Assembly: GCF_006874465.1 (NCBI RefSeq)
Contig: NZ_VIRL01000019.1
Location: forward strand, 62,001 to 126,000
Origin: Microbispora bryophytorum
GTDB lineage: Bacteria > Actinomycetota > Actinomycetes > Streptosporangiales > Streptosporangiaceae
DNA length: 64,000 nucleotides
Direction: 5' to 3'
Under the pieces are notes generated by a model, which was not told where the DNA came from, searched no databases, and saw only the letters and a program-made list of their open reading frames with translations. The translations under genes were made by a program, and so were the position numbers. Positions 34,159-42,744 of the stretch are shown here, one piece after another (within the stretch, counting starts at the first letter, position 1; each line of letters begins with the position of its first letter).

Positions 34159-35430
34159 ATGCGACAGCTGGTGTCGTGGCTGGCGAGTGCCGCCGTTGGG
34201 TTCGTGCGAGCGTGCGTCGTGCTCGTCGTCAGCATGCTGGTCCCGGCCGTGTGGGCCGCCGCCGCGGGGCTGTGGATGTGGTGGTGGGGCGGCGACCCGT
34301 GGCCCGGGCTGGCGCCGCTCCTGTGGGCGTGCGTCGGCACGCTCGCCCTGGCCCGCCCGATCTGCCGGATGGTCCGCGCCGTCGTCGCCCGATGGACGGG
34401 CACCGTCATTCCTCCTGGATATCGGCAGGCCGCGCCGGTGGTGCGCATGTCGACGGGGTACTGGTGGAACGGATTCTCCTACGAGCGGACCAGCCGCGAC
34501 GCCCGCCGGGACCAGAGGATGCGGCTCTGGTGGAGCGATCCCGCCACCTGGCGTGACCTGCGGTTCGCGGTGATCGCTCCGTTCGCCATGGGGGTGATCG
34601 CGGCCGTCCCGCCGGCCGGAGTCGTGGCGGCGGTCGTCGGGTTCGGCCACCCGGCGCCCTCCATGCGTCTCATCGGGGCGCTCGGCGTGGCCGTGGCCGT
34701 CGGCGCCGCTCCGTACGCCTGGCGGCCGGTCCGGCCGGTGGCCGTCCGGTTCCTGCGGCCGTCGCCGGCGATGGCGCTGGCGGACCGGGTGGATGAGCTG
34801 ACGGCCCAGCGCGCCGACACGACGGTCGCGCAGGCCGCCGAGATCCGGCGCATCGAACGGGACCTGCACGACGGAGCGCAGGCGCGCATGGTCGCGCTCG
34901 GGATGTCCTTGGCGACCGTGGAAAAGCTGATGGAGACCGACCCCGACCGGGCCAAGGCGCTGCTACGGGACGCGCGAGCAGGGGCCACCGCGTCCCTGGC
35001 CGAGCTCCGCGACCTGGTCAGGGGCATCAGCCCGCCGGTGCTGACCGAGCGGGGGCTCGTCGACGCCGTTCGCGCTCTCGCCCTGGACAGCCCCCTCGAA
35101 GCCGCCGTCAGCGCCGACCTCCGGCTGCGCCTGGACCCGCCGATCGAGTCCGCCCTCTATTTCGGCGTGGCCGAACTGCTCACCAACGCGGCCAAGCACG
35201 CCCGGGCGACCCGCGCCGGGATCTCCATCGCCCGCACCAGTACCGGCACCGGCGCAGGCATCGTCGTCGACGTCGCGGACGACGGCACGGGCGGTGCCGG
35301 CGTGCGCGCCGGTGGCGGACTCGACGGGCTGCGCCGCCGCCTCGCGGTCTTCGACGGCACCCTGGAGATCACCAGTCCGACAGGAGGTCCGACCCGCGTG
35401 AGAATGGTTGTGCCATGCGAATCGTTGTAG
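34159..35430 (+). CDS. NarL-type sensor histidine kinase
   Basis: 423 residues: two N-terminal membrane segments, a central loop, two more segments (~135-195), HisKA_3 with RRIERDLHDGAQARMVALG (His phosphoacceptor), and HATPase with AELLTNAAKHARATR and DDGTGGAGVRAGGGLDGLRRR. GAAGGAAGG precedes ATG 34159; the frame is open from 33994. The response regulator start overlaps its end by 16 bp, so the pair is coupled. Confidence 0.92.
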   Translation: MRQLVSWLASAAVGFVRACVVLVVSMLVPAVWAAAAGLWMWWWGGDPWPGLAPLLWACVGTLALARPICRMVRAVVARWTGTVIPPGYRQAAPVVRMSTGYWWNGFSYERTSRDARRDQRMRLWWSDPATWRDLRFAVIAPFAMGVIAAVPPAGVVAAVVGFGHPAPSMRLIGALGVAVAVGAAPYAWRPVRPVAVRFLRPSPAMALADRVDELTAQRADTTVAQAAEIRRIERDLHDGAQARMVALGMSLATVEKLMETDPDRAKALLRDARAGATASLAELRDLVRGISPPVLTERGLVDAVRALALDSPLEAAVSADLRLRLDPPIESALYFGVAELLTNAAKHARATRAGISIARTSTGTGAGIVVDVADDGTGGAGVRAGGGLDGLRRRLAVFDGTLEITSPTGGPTRVRMVVPCESL

Positions 35431-36062
35431 CCGAAGACCTCTACCTCCTGCGCGACGGGATGGTCCGCCTCCTGGAGGCGTACGGGCACCAGGTGGTGGC
35501 GACGGCGACCACCGGGCCGGAGACGCTCGACGTGCTGCTGACCCAGCGGCCGGACGTCGCGGTCGTCGACGTCCGCATGCCGCCGACCCAGTCGGACGAG
35601 GGCCTGCGGGCGGCTCTCGACGCCCGCCGCCGCCTGCCCGGACTGCCGATCCTGATCCTGTCGCAGCACGTCGAACAGCTGTACGCCCGCGAACTCCTGG
35701 CCGACGGCACCGGCGGCATCGGCTACTTCCTCAAGGAGAGCGTGTTCGACGCCGATCAGTTCGTCGACGCCCTGGAGCGGGTGGCCGGCGGCGGGACCGC
35801 CATGGACCCGGCCGTCATCGCCAAGCTGCTGTCCAGCGGGTCGTCGAACCGGCGGCTCGAACGGCTCACGGAACGCGAACACGACGTGCTCGGCCTGATG
35901 GCCGAAGGGTTGTCCAATCAGGCCGTCGGCCAGCGGCTCTTCCTCAGTGAGAGCGCCATCAGCAAGCACACGACCTCCATCTTCGGCAAGCTCGGCATCA
36001 CCGACGACGGCAACAACAACCGCCGCGTCCTCGCCGTCCTCACCTACCTGAACAACGCCTGA
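35415..36062 (+). CDS. NarL-family response regulator
   Basis: 215 residues: receiver domain (acidic E7/D8 in VVAEDLYLL, phosphoacceptor Asp in VAVVDVRMPPTQ, Lys in YFLKES) and LuxR HTH (LTEREHDVLGLMAEGLSNQA). Overlaps the kinase by 16 bp. Likely controls this two-component pair and perhaps the divergent small membrane protein. Confidence 0.93.
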   Translation: MRIVVAEDLYLLRDGMVRLLEAYGHQVVATATTGPETLDVLLTQRPDVAVVDVRMPPTQSDEGLRAALDARRRLPGLPILILSQHVEQLYARELLADGTGGIGYFLKESVFDADQFVDALERVAGGGTAMDPAVIAKLLSSGSSNRRLERLTEREHDVLGLMAEGLSNQAVGQRLFLSESAISKHTTSIFGKLGITDDGNNNRRVLAVLTYLNNA

Positions 36063-36071
36063 CGTGCTCCG

Positions 36072-36611
36072 TTACGCCGGCCGGGGGCGGGCGTTGCGGA
36101 GGCGGATGCCGCTCCAGCCCAGGGAACTGGCGGTCACCGCGTCCCAGAACGGCCAGAGGTTGTCCAGCAGCCTGAGCTGGATGCCGGCATCCTCGTGCAG
36201 CCGCAGCAGGTCGCCGACGGGTTCGGGCGGCCCGAGAGGTTCGACGGGCTCGGTCGCGACCACCGCGCTCGGCACCGGCTCTCCGAACGGGACGAACTTC
36301 TCCGCCGGGAAGCGGTAGGCGTACAGGCGGACGGTCAGGAACGCCTCCAGCCAGCCGTACTCGATGGCGTGGACGCGCCGCCCGCAGCCCGGCCCGATGA
36401 TCCGGTCGTGGTCGTCGTCCGTGGTCGCCGGGGTCGTCCAGGCCATGGCCCGAGGACACTGGCGGGGAAACCAGTAGTCGGGGCTGCGCTCGGCCGTCAC
36501 CGCCCAGACGTACGCCTCCGGCTGCCGCGCGGTGGCCGCCACGTGCGGAACGAATCGGGTGATCTCCGGGTCTTCGGAGAAGTGCAGCACCTCGCCGGGC
36601 TCAGGTCGCAT
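36072..36611 (-). CDS. DUF6886 family protein
   Basis: 179-residue soluble protein beginning LHFSEDPEITRFVPHVA and containing VWAVTAERSPDYWFPRQCPR, typical of a conserved family of unknown biochemistry in actinobacteria and bacilli. Convergent with the response regulator, with only 9 bp between stops. No link to the selD gene beyond strand. Confidence 0.8.
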   Translation of the reverse strand: MRPEPGEVLHFSEDPEITRFVPHVAATARQPEAYVWAVTAERSPDYWFPRQCPRAMAWTTPATTDDDHDRIIGPGCGRRVHAIEYGWLEAFLTVRLYAYRFPAEKFVPFGEPVPSAVVATEPVEPLGPPEPVGDLLRLHEDAGIQLRLLDNLWPFWDAVTASSLGWSGIRLRNARPRPA

Positions 36612-36691
36612 GTCCCGGGTCTACCACCTCGCCGCGACCACGGCCCACGCCGCGGTCTCAGACGAGCCGGATCGCGGCCGGCACCGCGGTC

Positions 36692-37705
36692 TCAGGCGAG
36701 CCGGATCGCGGCGGCCTCGGCCGGAACGAGCTCGCCGACGATCGGCGCGCCGGGGACCTCGCCGGCGACCAGCAGGCCGCCCGAGGTCTGGGCGTCGGCC
36801 AGCAGGAGCAGGTCCTCCTCCGCGTATCGGCCTGGGTCGAGGTGGGGGTGCACCCAATCCAGGTTGCGGCGGGTGCCCCCGCTCACGTAGCCGTCGCGCA
36901 CCGCCTGCCGCGCGCCCTCCAGGTAGGGCACGGCCGCCACGTCGACCACGGCCGTGACGCCGCTCGCCCTGGCCAGCTTGTAAAGGTGGCCGAGCAGGCC
37001 GAACCCGGTCACGTCGGTCGCGCACCCGGCCCCGGCGGCCAGCGCCGCGCGTGAGGCGTCCCGGTTGAGCGTCGTCATGACCTCGATCGCCTGTGAGAAC
37101 ACCTCGCCGGTCGCCTTGTGCCTCGTGTTGAGCACGCCCACGCCGAGCGGTTTGGTGAGGGAGATCGGCATTCCCGCCCGGCCCGCGTCGATGCGCAGCA
37201 ACCGGTCGGGGTCGGCCAGGCCGGTGACCGCCATGCCGTACTTCGGCTCGGGATCGTCCACGCTGTGCCCACCCGCGACGTGGCAGCCCGCCGCCCGCGC
37301 CACGTCCAGGCCGCCGCGCAGCACCTCTCTGGCGAGGTCCATGGACAGCGTCTCCCTGGGCCAGCCCAGCAGGTTCACCGCCACGACCGGTTCGCCGCCC
37401 ACCGCGTACACGTCGGACAGCGCGTTGGTGGCCGCGATCCGCCCCCAGTCGTACGGGTCGTCCACGACGGGGGTGAAGAAGTCCGCGGTCGCGACGACCG
37501 CCCGGCCGCCCTCGATCCTGACCACGGCCGCGTCGTCGCCGGCGTCCAGCCCGATGATCAGCTCGTGCGCGTACGCCGACGGGTCGGGGGCCACGAGCCC
37601 GGCCACGATGCTCTCCAGCTCGCCCGGGGGAATCTTGCAGGCGCAGCCGCCTCCGTGCGCCTGCTGGGTCAGCCGGATCCCGGCCCGCTCCGCCGTATCG
37701 GTCAT
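36692..37705 (-). CDS. selD: Selenide, water dikinase
   Basis: Makes selenophosphate from selenide and ATP, the Se donor for selenocysteine synthesis. 337 residues. The catalytic loop is GGGCACKIPP with C21, C23 and K24, the expected Cys/Lys pair. Mg/ATP-binding Asp residues are present in GDDAAVV and TADFFTPVVDDPYDWG. The remaining AIRS-like fold, with GHSVDDPEPKYGMAVTG, is intact. Together with the Sec-type formate dehydrogenase, tRNA-Sec, selA and selB in this window it completes the pathway. Confidence 0.95.
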   Translation of the reverse strand: MTDTAERAGIRLTQQAHGGGCACKIPPGELESIVAGLVAPDPSAYAHELIIGLDAGDDAAVVRIEGGRAVVATADFFTPVVDDPYDWGRIAATNALSDVYAVGGEPVVAVNLLGWPRETLSMDLAREVLRGGLDVARAAGCHVAGGHSVDDPEPKYGMAVTGLADPDRLLRIDAGRAGMPISLTKPLGVGVLNTRHKATGEVFSQAIEVMTTLNRDASRAALAAGAGCATDVTGFGLLGHLYKLARASGVTAVVDVAAVPYLEGARQAVRDGYVSGGTRRNLDWVHPHLDPGRYAEEDLLLLADAQTSGGLLVAGEVPGAPIVGELVPAEAAAIRLA

Positions 37706-37793
37706 GCCGCACCCGTTCTCGCGTCGCTCGTCGCCGCGCCGCCACGACGGGGCGCCGCCCGGTCCCTACCCCGTTCCGGTTAGGTTTCTCCCT

Positions 37794-37886
37794 GGAGGTG
37801 TGTGGGCGCCTGGTGGCCCCCGCGGTCTTCAAAACCGACGAGGCCGAGGTCCTCGGCCTGGCGGGTTCGATTCCCGTCCACCTCCG
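37794..37886 (+). tRNA. selC: tRNA-Sec (anticodon UCA)
   Basis: Acceptor strands GGAGGTG (37794-37800) and CACCTCC (37879-37885) with discriminator G37886. Anticodon loop CTTCAAA places TCA at 37829-37831. A long variable arm (AGGCCGAG / CTCGGCCT, 37841-37859) and T arm GCGGG-TTCGATT-CCCGT follow. The ~93-nt length and large extra arm are diagnostic. CCA is not encoded. It reads divergently from selD; the ATPase gene ends 22 bp downstream on the other strand. Confidence 0.93.
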
Positions 37887-37907
37887 CTCACCCTTCGCCT
37901 TCCCCCG

Positions 37908-39176
37908 TCAGGCCTCCGGCCCCACCTCCCACAACGCGGACATCGGAAGCGCCCGCATCCGATCCCCGAAGGGGAGCGCCTCCGGACCCGCATAGAGGAC
38001 GTATCCCGCGATCAGCCGGTCGCCGAGCTTGTGAGCGAGTTTCCGAAGCCCTCGAAAGTCCTCGCCGCGAACGGTCTCCGCCGCTTTGACCTCGATGCCG
38101 ATGATCTCCCCGGATGCCCTCTCCAGCACCCCGTCGACTTCCACTCCATCGCGATCTCGGTAGTGGTAGAGCCTGACAGGTTCCTCGGTCCAGGTGAGTT
38201 GGCGGGCCAGCTCGCCGAGAGCGAAGTTCTCCAGGAGAGGCCCGACCGGGGCGGTGAAGTCCATGGCGCGGGCGGGAGTGAGCCCTGCGAGATGAGCCCC
38301 GAGACCGGAGTCCACTACCAGCAGCTTCGGCGTCGCGATCGCACGAGTGGTGGCGTTGGAGGACCACGCCGGTATTCGTCGGATCACGTATACGAGTTCG
38401 AGCAGATCGACATATCGCTTGGTGGTGGTGTGCGGCAGCCCCAGATCACGGCCGATGTTGTTGATCACGGCCAGGCCGCCCATTCGGCCGCACAGGACGT
38501 TGAGCAGGCGACGCATGTCGGCGGGACGTTCGATGTCGGAGACCTGTCTGACATCACGATTGATCAGATCCGAGATGTACGACTCGAAGAAGCGGGCCCT
38601 CCTCCGGTGAGTCGGCCGGTGGACTGCTTCCGGATAGCCTCCTCTCAGTGCACGGTCCACGTAGTCGGCCCGTCGAAGGCTCGTCCTCGGGACCTTGAGG
38701 TCAGCCCCTTCCTGGAAGGCGGCGTCGACGAAACCATCCGGGCTTCGCTCGATCTCGCCCTGTGAGAGCGGCCACAGCTCAATCGTCTCCGACCGGCCGG
38801 GTAGTGCGTCCGGAAGGTCTCGCAGGCCCAGAAGCCGGGCGGATCCCGTTAGTAGGAAGCGTCCAGGCCGCGGATCCGCGTCGACCACGCGTTTGATCGA
38901 CAGAAGCAGTTCGGGAACGCGTTGGATCTCGTCGATGAGCAGAAGCCCGTCGTGGCGCACGACGCCGTCCGGATCGTTCCGCGCGGCCGAACGTACGGCG
39001 GCTTCGTCGAGATAGATCTCGCGAGCCCTGGGCGAGCGTCGCACGATCGCTTTCGCCAGAGTGCTCTTGCCGACCTGGCGGGCACCGTTGATCACGACTA
39101 CGCGGGTGTCCGTCAGTGCCTCTAGTGCCATGACTTCCACACGCCTGGGATAGAGCGTGAGCTCATCGACGTCCAC
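37908..39176 (-). CDS. AAA ATPase with C-terminal DUF4143 domain
   Basis: About 422 residues. Walker A GARQVGKSTLA near residue 30, Walker B LLLIDEIQRVPEL, a sensor-like LLTGSARLLGL, and a C-terminal DUF4143 nuclease-like domain (LLENFALGELARQ, YYRDRDGVEVDGVLE, IGIEVKAAETV), whose D-x-E-x-K pattern resembles PD-(D/E)XK enzymes. GTG 39176 is the best start because the frame upstream runs into a 23-bp repeat array. These proteins are common, often mobile, and poorly understood. It interrupts the selenocysteine gene set between tRNA-Sec and selA. Confidence 0.85.
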   Translation of the reverse strand: MDVDELTLYPRRVEVMALEALTDTRVVVINGARQVGKSTLAKAIVRRSPRAREIYLDEAAVRSAARNDPDGVVRHDGLLLIDEIQRVPELLLSIKRVVDADPRPGRFLLTGSARLLGLRDLPDALPGRSETIELWPLSQGEIERSPDGFVDAAFQEGADLKVPRTSLRRADYVDRALRGGYPEAVHRPTHRRRARFFESYISDLINRDVRQVSDIERPADMRRLLNVLCGRMGGLAVINNIGRDLGLPHTTTKRYVDLLELVYVIRRIPAWSSNATTRAIATPKLLVVDSGLGAHLAGLTPARAMDFTAPVGPLLENFALGELARQLTWTEEPVRLYHYRDRDGVEVDGVLERASGEIIGIEVKAAETVRGEDFRGLRKLAHKLGDRLIAGYVLYAGPEALPFGDRMRALPMSALWEVGPEA

Positions 39177-39534
39177 CAGCTCAGAATAGGCTGAGTGGCT
39201 AGATCGGTGGTAGATCTGCCGGTACCTCGGTGGTAGATCTGCCGCAGTAGTTGTGGTAGATCTGCCGAGGGGTTTGTGGTGGATCTGCCGGAAGATGCGC
39301 GGTGGATCTGCCGAGCGTCCGTTCGCTGTCCCGGCCCGGACCGCCGGTTCCCGGCGAGGACCGGCGGCGGCGTGGTCCTGCGCCTCCATGGGGCTCTCCT
39401 CCCGAGGCGGTCACCGGGGACTCGCGGACGAGGACTCCGCCGTTACCGCCGAATTCAGGAGAGGGGTGTCACCCGCCGGAGCGGCGGGGGGAGCAGGCCG
39501 GGGTGGGCGGGGCGCCGCCGCTGTAATTTGAAGT
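39177..39534. other. 358-bp region with 23-bp iteron array, promoter side of ATPase and selA
   Basis: Divergent region between the minus-strand ATPase and plus-strand selA. The 23-bp iteron array fills 39206-39313. The rest (39314-39534) shows no conserved ORF; the selA promoter should lie near its right end, where CGCTGTAATTTG is the only AT-rich patch. Confidence 0.6.
39206..39313. repeat. Five 23-bp direct repeats (iterons)
   Basis: Five units start at 39206, 39229, 39252, 39275 and 39298, exactly 23 bp apart. Each has a 16-bp core close to GGTGGTAGATCTGCCG and 7 variable bases. Cores diverge slightly (TAGATCT to TGGATCT in the last two). Constant period with variable spacers points to protein-binding iterons, about two helical turns apart, next to the ATPase start. 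Confidence 0.85.
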
Positions 39535-40824
39535 GTGGATCCACGGAGGCGGGTGCCGCGCACCGACGCCGTGCTGGCCGATCCGCGGCTGGTCGCCGCC
39601 GCCGAGCGGCTCGGCCGTCCGGCGGTCAAGGACGCGGTCGCGCGGGCGCAGCAGCGGGTGCGGCAGGGCGAGATCGAGCCGGAGGACGTCGCGGACGCCG
39701 CGCTGGCGGCGTTGCCGCGCCACGCCACGAGCCTCCGTCCGGTGATCAACATGACCGGCGTGCTGCTCCATACGAACCTGGGCCGCGCGCCGCTGTCTCC
39801 GGCCGCCGTCGAGGCGGTGACGGTGGCGGCGGGGGCGACCGATGTGGAGTTCGACCTGGCCACGGGGGCGCGGGCGCGCCGGGGACACGGTGCGGTCGAG
39901 GCGCTGGCCCTGGCCGTGCCCGACGCCGAGGGCGTCCACCTGGTCAACAACAACGCCGCCGCTCTCGTGCTGGCCGCCACCGCGCTCGCCGCCGGGCGGG
40001 AGATCGTGATCAGCAGGGGTGAGCTGGTCGAGATCGGCGACGGATTCCGCATCCCCGACCTGCTCGTGTCCACCGGCGCGCGCCTGCGCGAGGTGGGCAC
40101 GACCAACCGCACCGCCCTGGCCGACTACCGCGACGTGATCGGGCCGCAGACGGGGTTCGTGCTCAAGGTCCACCCGTCGAACTTCCGGGTCGAGGGCTTC
40201 ACCGGCTCCGTCGAGGTGGCCGAGCTGACCGGGCTGGGCGTGCCCGTGGTCGTCGACATCGGCTCGGGGCTGCTCGACCGCGATCCCCTCCTGCCCCAGG
40301 AGCCCGACGCCGGGAGCGTGCTGCGGGCCGGCGCCGATCTGGTCACCGCGAGCGGCGACAAGCTGCTCGGCGGCCCGCAGGCGGGCCTGCTGCTCGGCCG
40401 CCGCGACCTGGTCGAACGGCTCAGGCGGCACCCGCTCGCGCGGGCGCTGCGCGTGGACAAGCTGACGCTCGCCGCGATCGAGGCGACGCTGCGCGGCCCG
40501 GAGCCCCCCGTACGGCAGGCTCTCCACGCCGATCCGATCCTTCTCGGTGAGCGGGCCGAGGCGCTGGCCAAGGCGCTGTGCCAGGCGGGCGTGGACGCGG
40601 CGGCCGTGTCCACGGAGGCGACCGTCGGCGGGGGCGGAGCTCCCGGAGTGCGCCTGCCGAGCGTGGCCGTGAGCCTGCCGGAACGGCTGGCCGCACCGCT
40701 GCGGCGGGGTGAGCCGCCGGTCGTCGGCCGGGTCGAGGGGGGCCGCCTGCTGCTGGACCTGCGCGCCGTGCCGCAGGACCGGGACGGTGAGGTCCTCGCG
40801 GCCGTCCTGACGGCGACCTCCTGA
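39535..40824 (+). CDS. selA: L-seryl-tRNA(Sec) selenium transferase
   Basis: PLP enzyme converting Ser-tRNA(Sec) to Sec-tRNA(Sec) with selenophosphate. 429 residues. PLP Lys is K276 in VTASGDKLLGGPQAG. Other family marks are INMTGVLLHTNLGRAPLS, VNNNAAALVLA, RGELVEIGDGFRIPD and DIGSGLLDRDPLLP. The GTG start lies in an otherwise weak ribosome-binding context. selB starts one base inside its stop. Confidence 0.95.
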   Translation: MDPRRRVPRTDAVLADPRLVAAAERLGRPAVKDAVARAQQRVRQGEIEPEDVADAALAALPRHATSLRPVINMTGVLLHTNLGRAPLSPAAVEAVTVAAGATDVEFDLATGARARRGHGAVEALALAVPDAEGVHLVNNNAAALVLAATALAAGREIVISRGELVEIGDGFRIPDLLVSTGARLREVGTTNRTALADYRDVIGPQTGFVLKVHPSNFRVEGFTGSVEVAELTGLGVPVVVDIGSGLLDRDPLLPQEPDAGSVLRAGADLVTASGDKLLGGPQAGLLLGRRDLVERLRRHPLARALRVDKLTLAAIEATLRGPEPPVRQALHADPILLGERAEALAKALCQAGVDAAAVSTEATVGGGGAPGVRLPSVAVSLPERLAAPLRRGEPPVVGRVEGGRLLLDLRAVPQDRDGEVLAAVLTATS

Positions 40825-42650
40825 TGGCCCCGCGCATGTACGTCGTGGCCACGGCCGGACACGTCGACCACGGCAAGTCGACCCTGGTGCGGGCGCTGAC
40901 CGGGATGGAGCCCGACCGGCTGGAGGAGGAGCGGCGGCGCGGCCTCACGATCGAGCTGGGCTACGCCTGGACGACGCTGCCCTCCGGGGAGCGGGTGGCG
41001 TTCGTCGACGTGCCCGGGCACGAGCGGTTCCTCGGCACGATGCTCGCCGGGGTCGGCCCGGTGCCCGCCGTGATGTTCGTCGTCGCCGCCGACGAGGGGT
41101 GGATGCCCCAGTCGGAGGAGCATCTGGTCGCGCTGCGCACCCTCGGCGTACGGCACGGCCTGCTCGCCGTCACCCGCGCGGACCTCGCCGACCCCGCCCC
41201 TGCCCTGGAGGACGCGCGCGACCGGCTGGCGGAGGCCGGGCTGGGCGACGTGGAGGCCCTGGCGGTGAGCGGGCGCACCGGTGAGGGCCTCGACGGGCTG
41301 CGCGCCGCGCTCGACCGGCTGGTGGCGGCGCTGCCCGCGCCCGATCCGCGGGCACCGGTGCGGCTGTGGATCGACCGGGCGTTCAGCGTGCGCGGCAGCG
41401 GCACCGTCGTAACCGGCACTCTGCCCGCCGGTCGCGTCGAGGTGGGAGACGAGCTGGAGCTGGACGGCGAGCCGGTGCGGGTGCGCGCCCTGGAGTCGCT
41501 CAAGGAGCACGTCGAGTCGGTCACCGGGGTCGCGCGGGTGGCGCTCAACCTGCGCGGGCGGATCGTGCCGCGCCGCGGGCACGCCCTCGTCACGCCCGGC
41601 GCCTGGACGGCGACGAGCCTGGCCGACGTGCGCGTGACGATGGCGGTGGGCGCCCGCGGGCCGCTGCCCGCGCGGCTCACCGCGCACATCGGGTCGGCGT
41701 CGGTGCTGTGCGAGGTGCGCCCGCTCGGCCCGGACGCGGCCCGGCTGCGCCTGGCCCGGCCGCTTCCCCTGCACCTGGGAGACGCGCTGCTGCTGCTGGA
41801 CCCCGGCCGAGACCCCGGCCGAGACCCCGGCCGAGACCCCGGCCGAGACCCCGGCCGGGGCCGGGGCGAGCCGCGGGTGCTCGCGCGGGCGACTGTGCTC
41901 GACGTGCGGCCTCCCGAGCTGCGCCGCCGGGGGGCGGCCAGGGAGCGGGCGAAGGCGCTGGCGGAGGCGTCCACGGACGCGGCCTCCCTCCTGCGCACGC
42001 ACCTGCTGCTGCGCGAGGCCGACCTGGCCGCGATGGGCTGCCCGCCCGGGGGACGGCCGGTGGCCGGAGACTGGCACGCCGATCCCGATCACTGGTCGGC
42101 GCTGTCCGCCCGGCTCCCCGAGGTCGTACGGCGGTACGCGGCCGATCACCCCCTGGAGCCCGGCATGCCGGTGGAGGCCGTCCGCCACGAGCTGGGCCTG
42201 CCCGACCGCAGGCTCGTGGCGGCGCTCGTACGGCCGCCGCTGACGGTGGCCGACGGGCGGATCACCACGATGGGCCGCGCCCCGGCCGGGACCGCGGGGC
42301 TGCCCGCTTCGGTCGCCGGGGCGGTGCGGGCCCTGGTGGACGATCTCGCCGAGGCCCCGTTCCAGGCGCCGGAGGCCGGGCGGCTGGCCGCGCTGGGGCT
42401 CGGGCCGCGCGAGCTCGCCGCCGCCGTACGCGCCGGGGCGCTGCTGCGCGTGACCGAGGGTGTGGTCCTCGCGCCGGGCGCCGACGCGCGGGCGGCGGCG
42501 CTGCTGGCCCGGCTGCCGCAGCCGTTCACGGTCAGCCAGGCGAGGAGCGCGCTCGGCACGAGCCGCCGGGTCGCGGTGCCGCTGCTGGAGCACCTCGACC
42601 GCAAGGGCCTCACCGAGCGGGTGGACGAGGTCCACCGCCGGTCACTGTGA
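40824..42650 (+). CDS. selB: Selenocysteine-specific elongation factor
   Basis: Delivers Sec-tRNA(Sec) to the ribosome at SECIS-marked UGA codons. 608 residues: GTPase domain with G1 GHVDHGKST, G3 DVPGHERF and G4-type TRAD, two beta-barrel domains, then C-terminal winged-helix repeats that read the SECIS. The usual NKxD G4 motif reads TRAD, as in many actinobacterial SelB proteins. A tandem DPGR repeat (five copies, about residues 328-347) inserts before the winged-helix part. Confidence 0.95.
   Translation: MAPRMYVVATAGHVDHGKSTLVRALTGMEPDRLEEERRRGLTIELGYAWTTLPSGERVAFVDVPGHERFLGTMLAGVGPVPAVMFVVAADEGWMPQSEEHLVALRTLGVRHGLLAVTRADLADPAPALEDARDRLAEAGLGDVEALAVSGRTGEGLDGLRAALDRLVAALPAPDPRAPVRLWIDRAFSVRGSGTVVTGTLPAGRVEVGDELELDGEPVRVRALESLKEHVESVTGVARVALNLRGRIVPRRGHALVTPGAWTATSLADVRVTMAVGARGPLPARLTAHIGSASVLCEVRPLGPDAARLRLARPLPLHLGDALLLLDPGRDPGRDPGRDPGRDPGRGRGEPRVLARATVLDVRPPELRRRGAARERAKALAEASTDAASLLRTHLLLREADLAAMGCPPGGRPVAGDWHADPDHWSALSARLPEVVRRYAADHPLEPGMPVEAVRHELGLPDRRLVAALVRPPLTVADGRITTMGRAPAGTAGLPASVAGAVRALVDDLAEAPFQAPEAGRLAALGLGPRELAAAVRAGALLRVTEGVVLAPGADARAAALLARLPQPFTVSQARSALGTSRRVAVPLLEHLDRKGLTERVDEVHRRSL
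41803..41862. repeat. 12-nt in-frame tandem repeat in selB
   Basis: Five copies of a GACCCCGGCCGA-type 12-nt unit encode (DPGR)5. Located between the beta-barrel domain and the winged-helix region. Confidence 0.85.
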
Positions 42651-42710
42651 GGCGATGTCGCGCTTTCCGGCGGCGGGGTTGCCGGGGCCGACGCCGAAGC
42701 TGATGATCCG

Positions 42711-42744
42711 CTGCGGGCGCACGCGGCGGCCGTCACGCCCGCAG
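42711..42744. terminator. Convergent terminator between selB and photolyase genes
   Basis: CTGCGGGCG (42711-42719) and CGCCCGCAG (42736-42744) form a perfect 9-bp stem around 16 nt. It lies 61 bp after selB and overlaps the last codons of the minus-strand photolyase gene. Confidence 0.5.

Noticed and set aside
36621-37832. 403-codon Arg/Gly-rich minus-strand frame over selD
   Set aside because: Out-of-frame shadow of selD with no homology-like motifs.
39206-39313. CRISPR array
   Set aside because: Spacers are only 7 bp, period is 23 bp and there are no cas genes.
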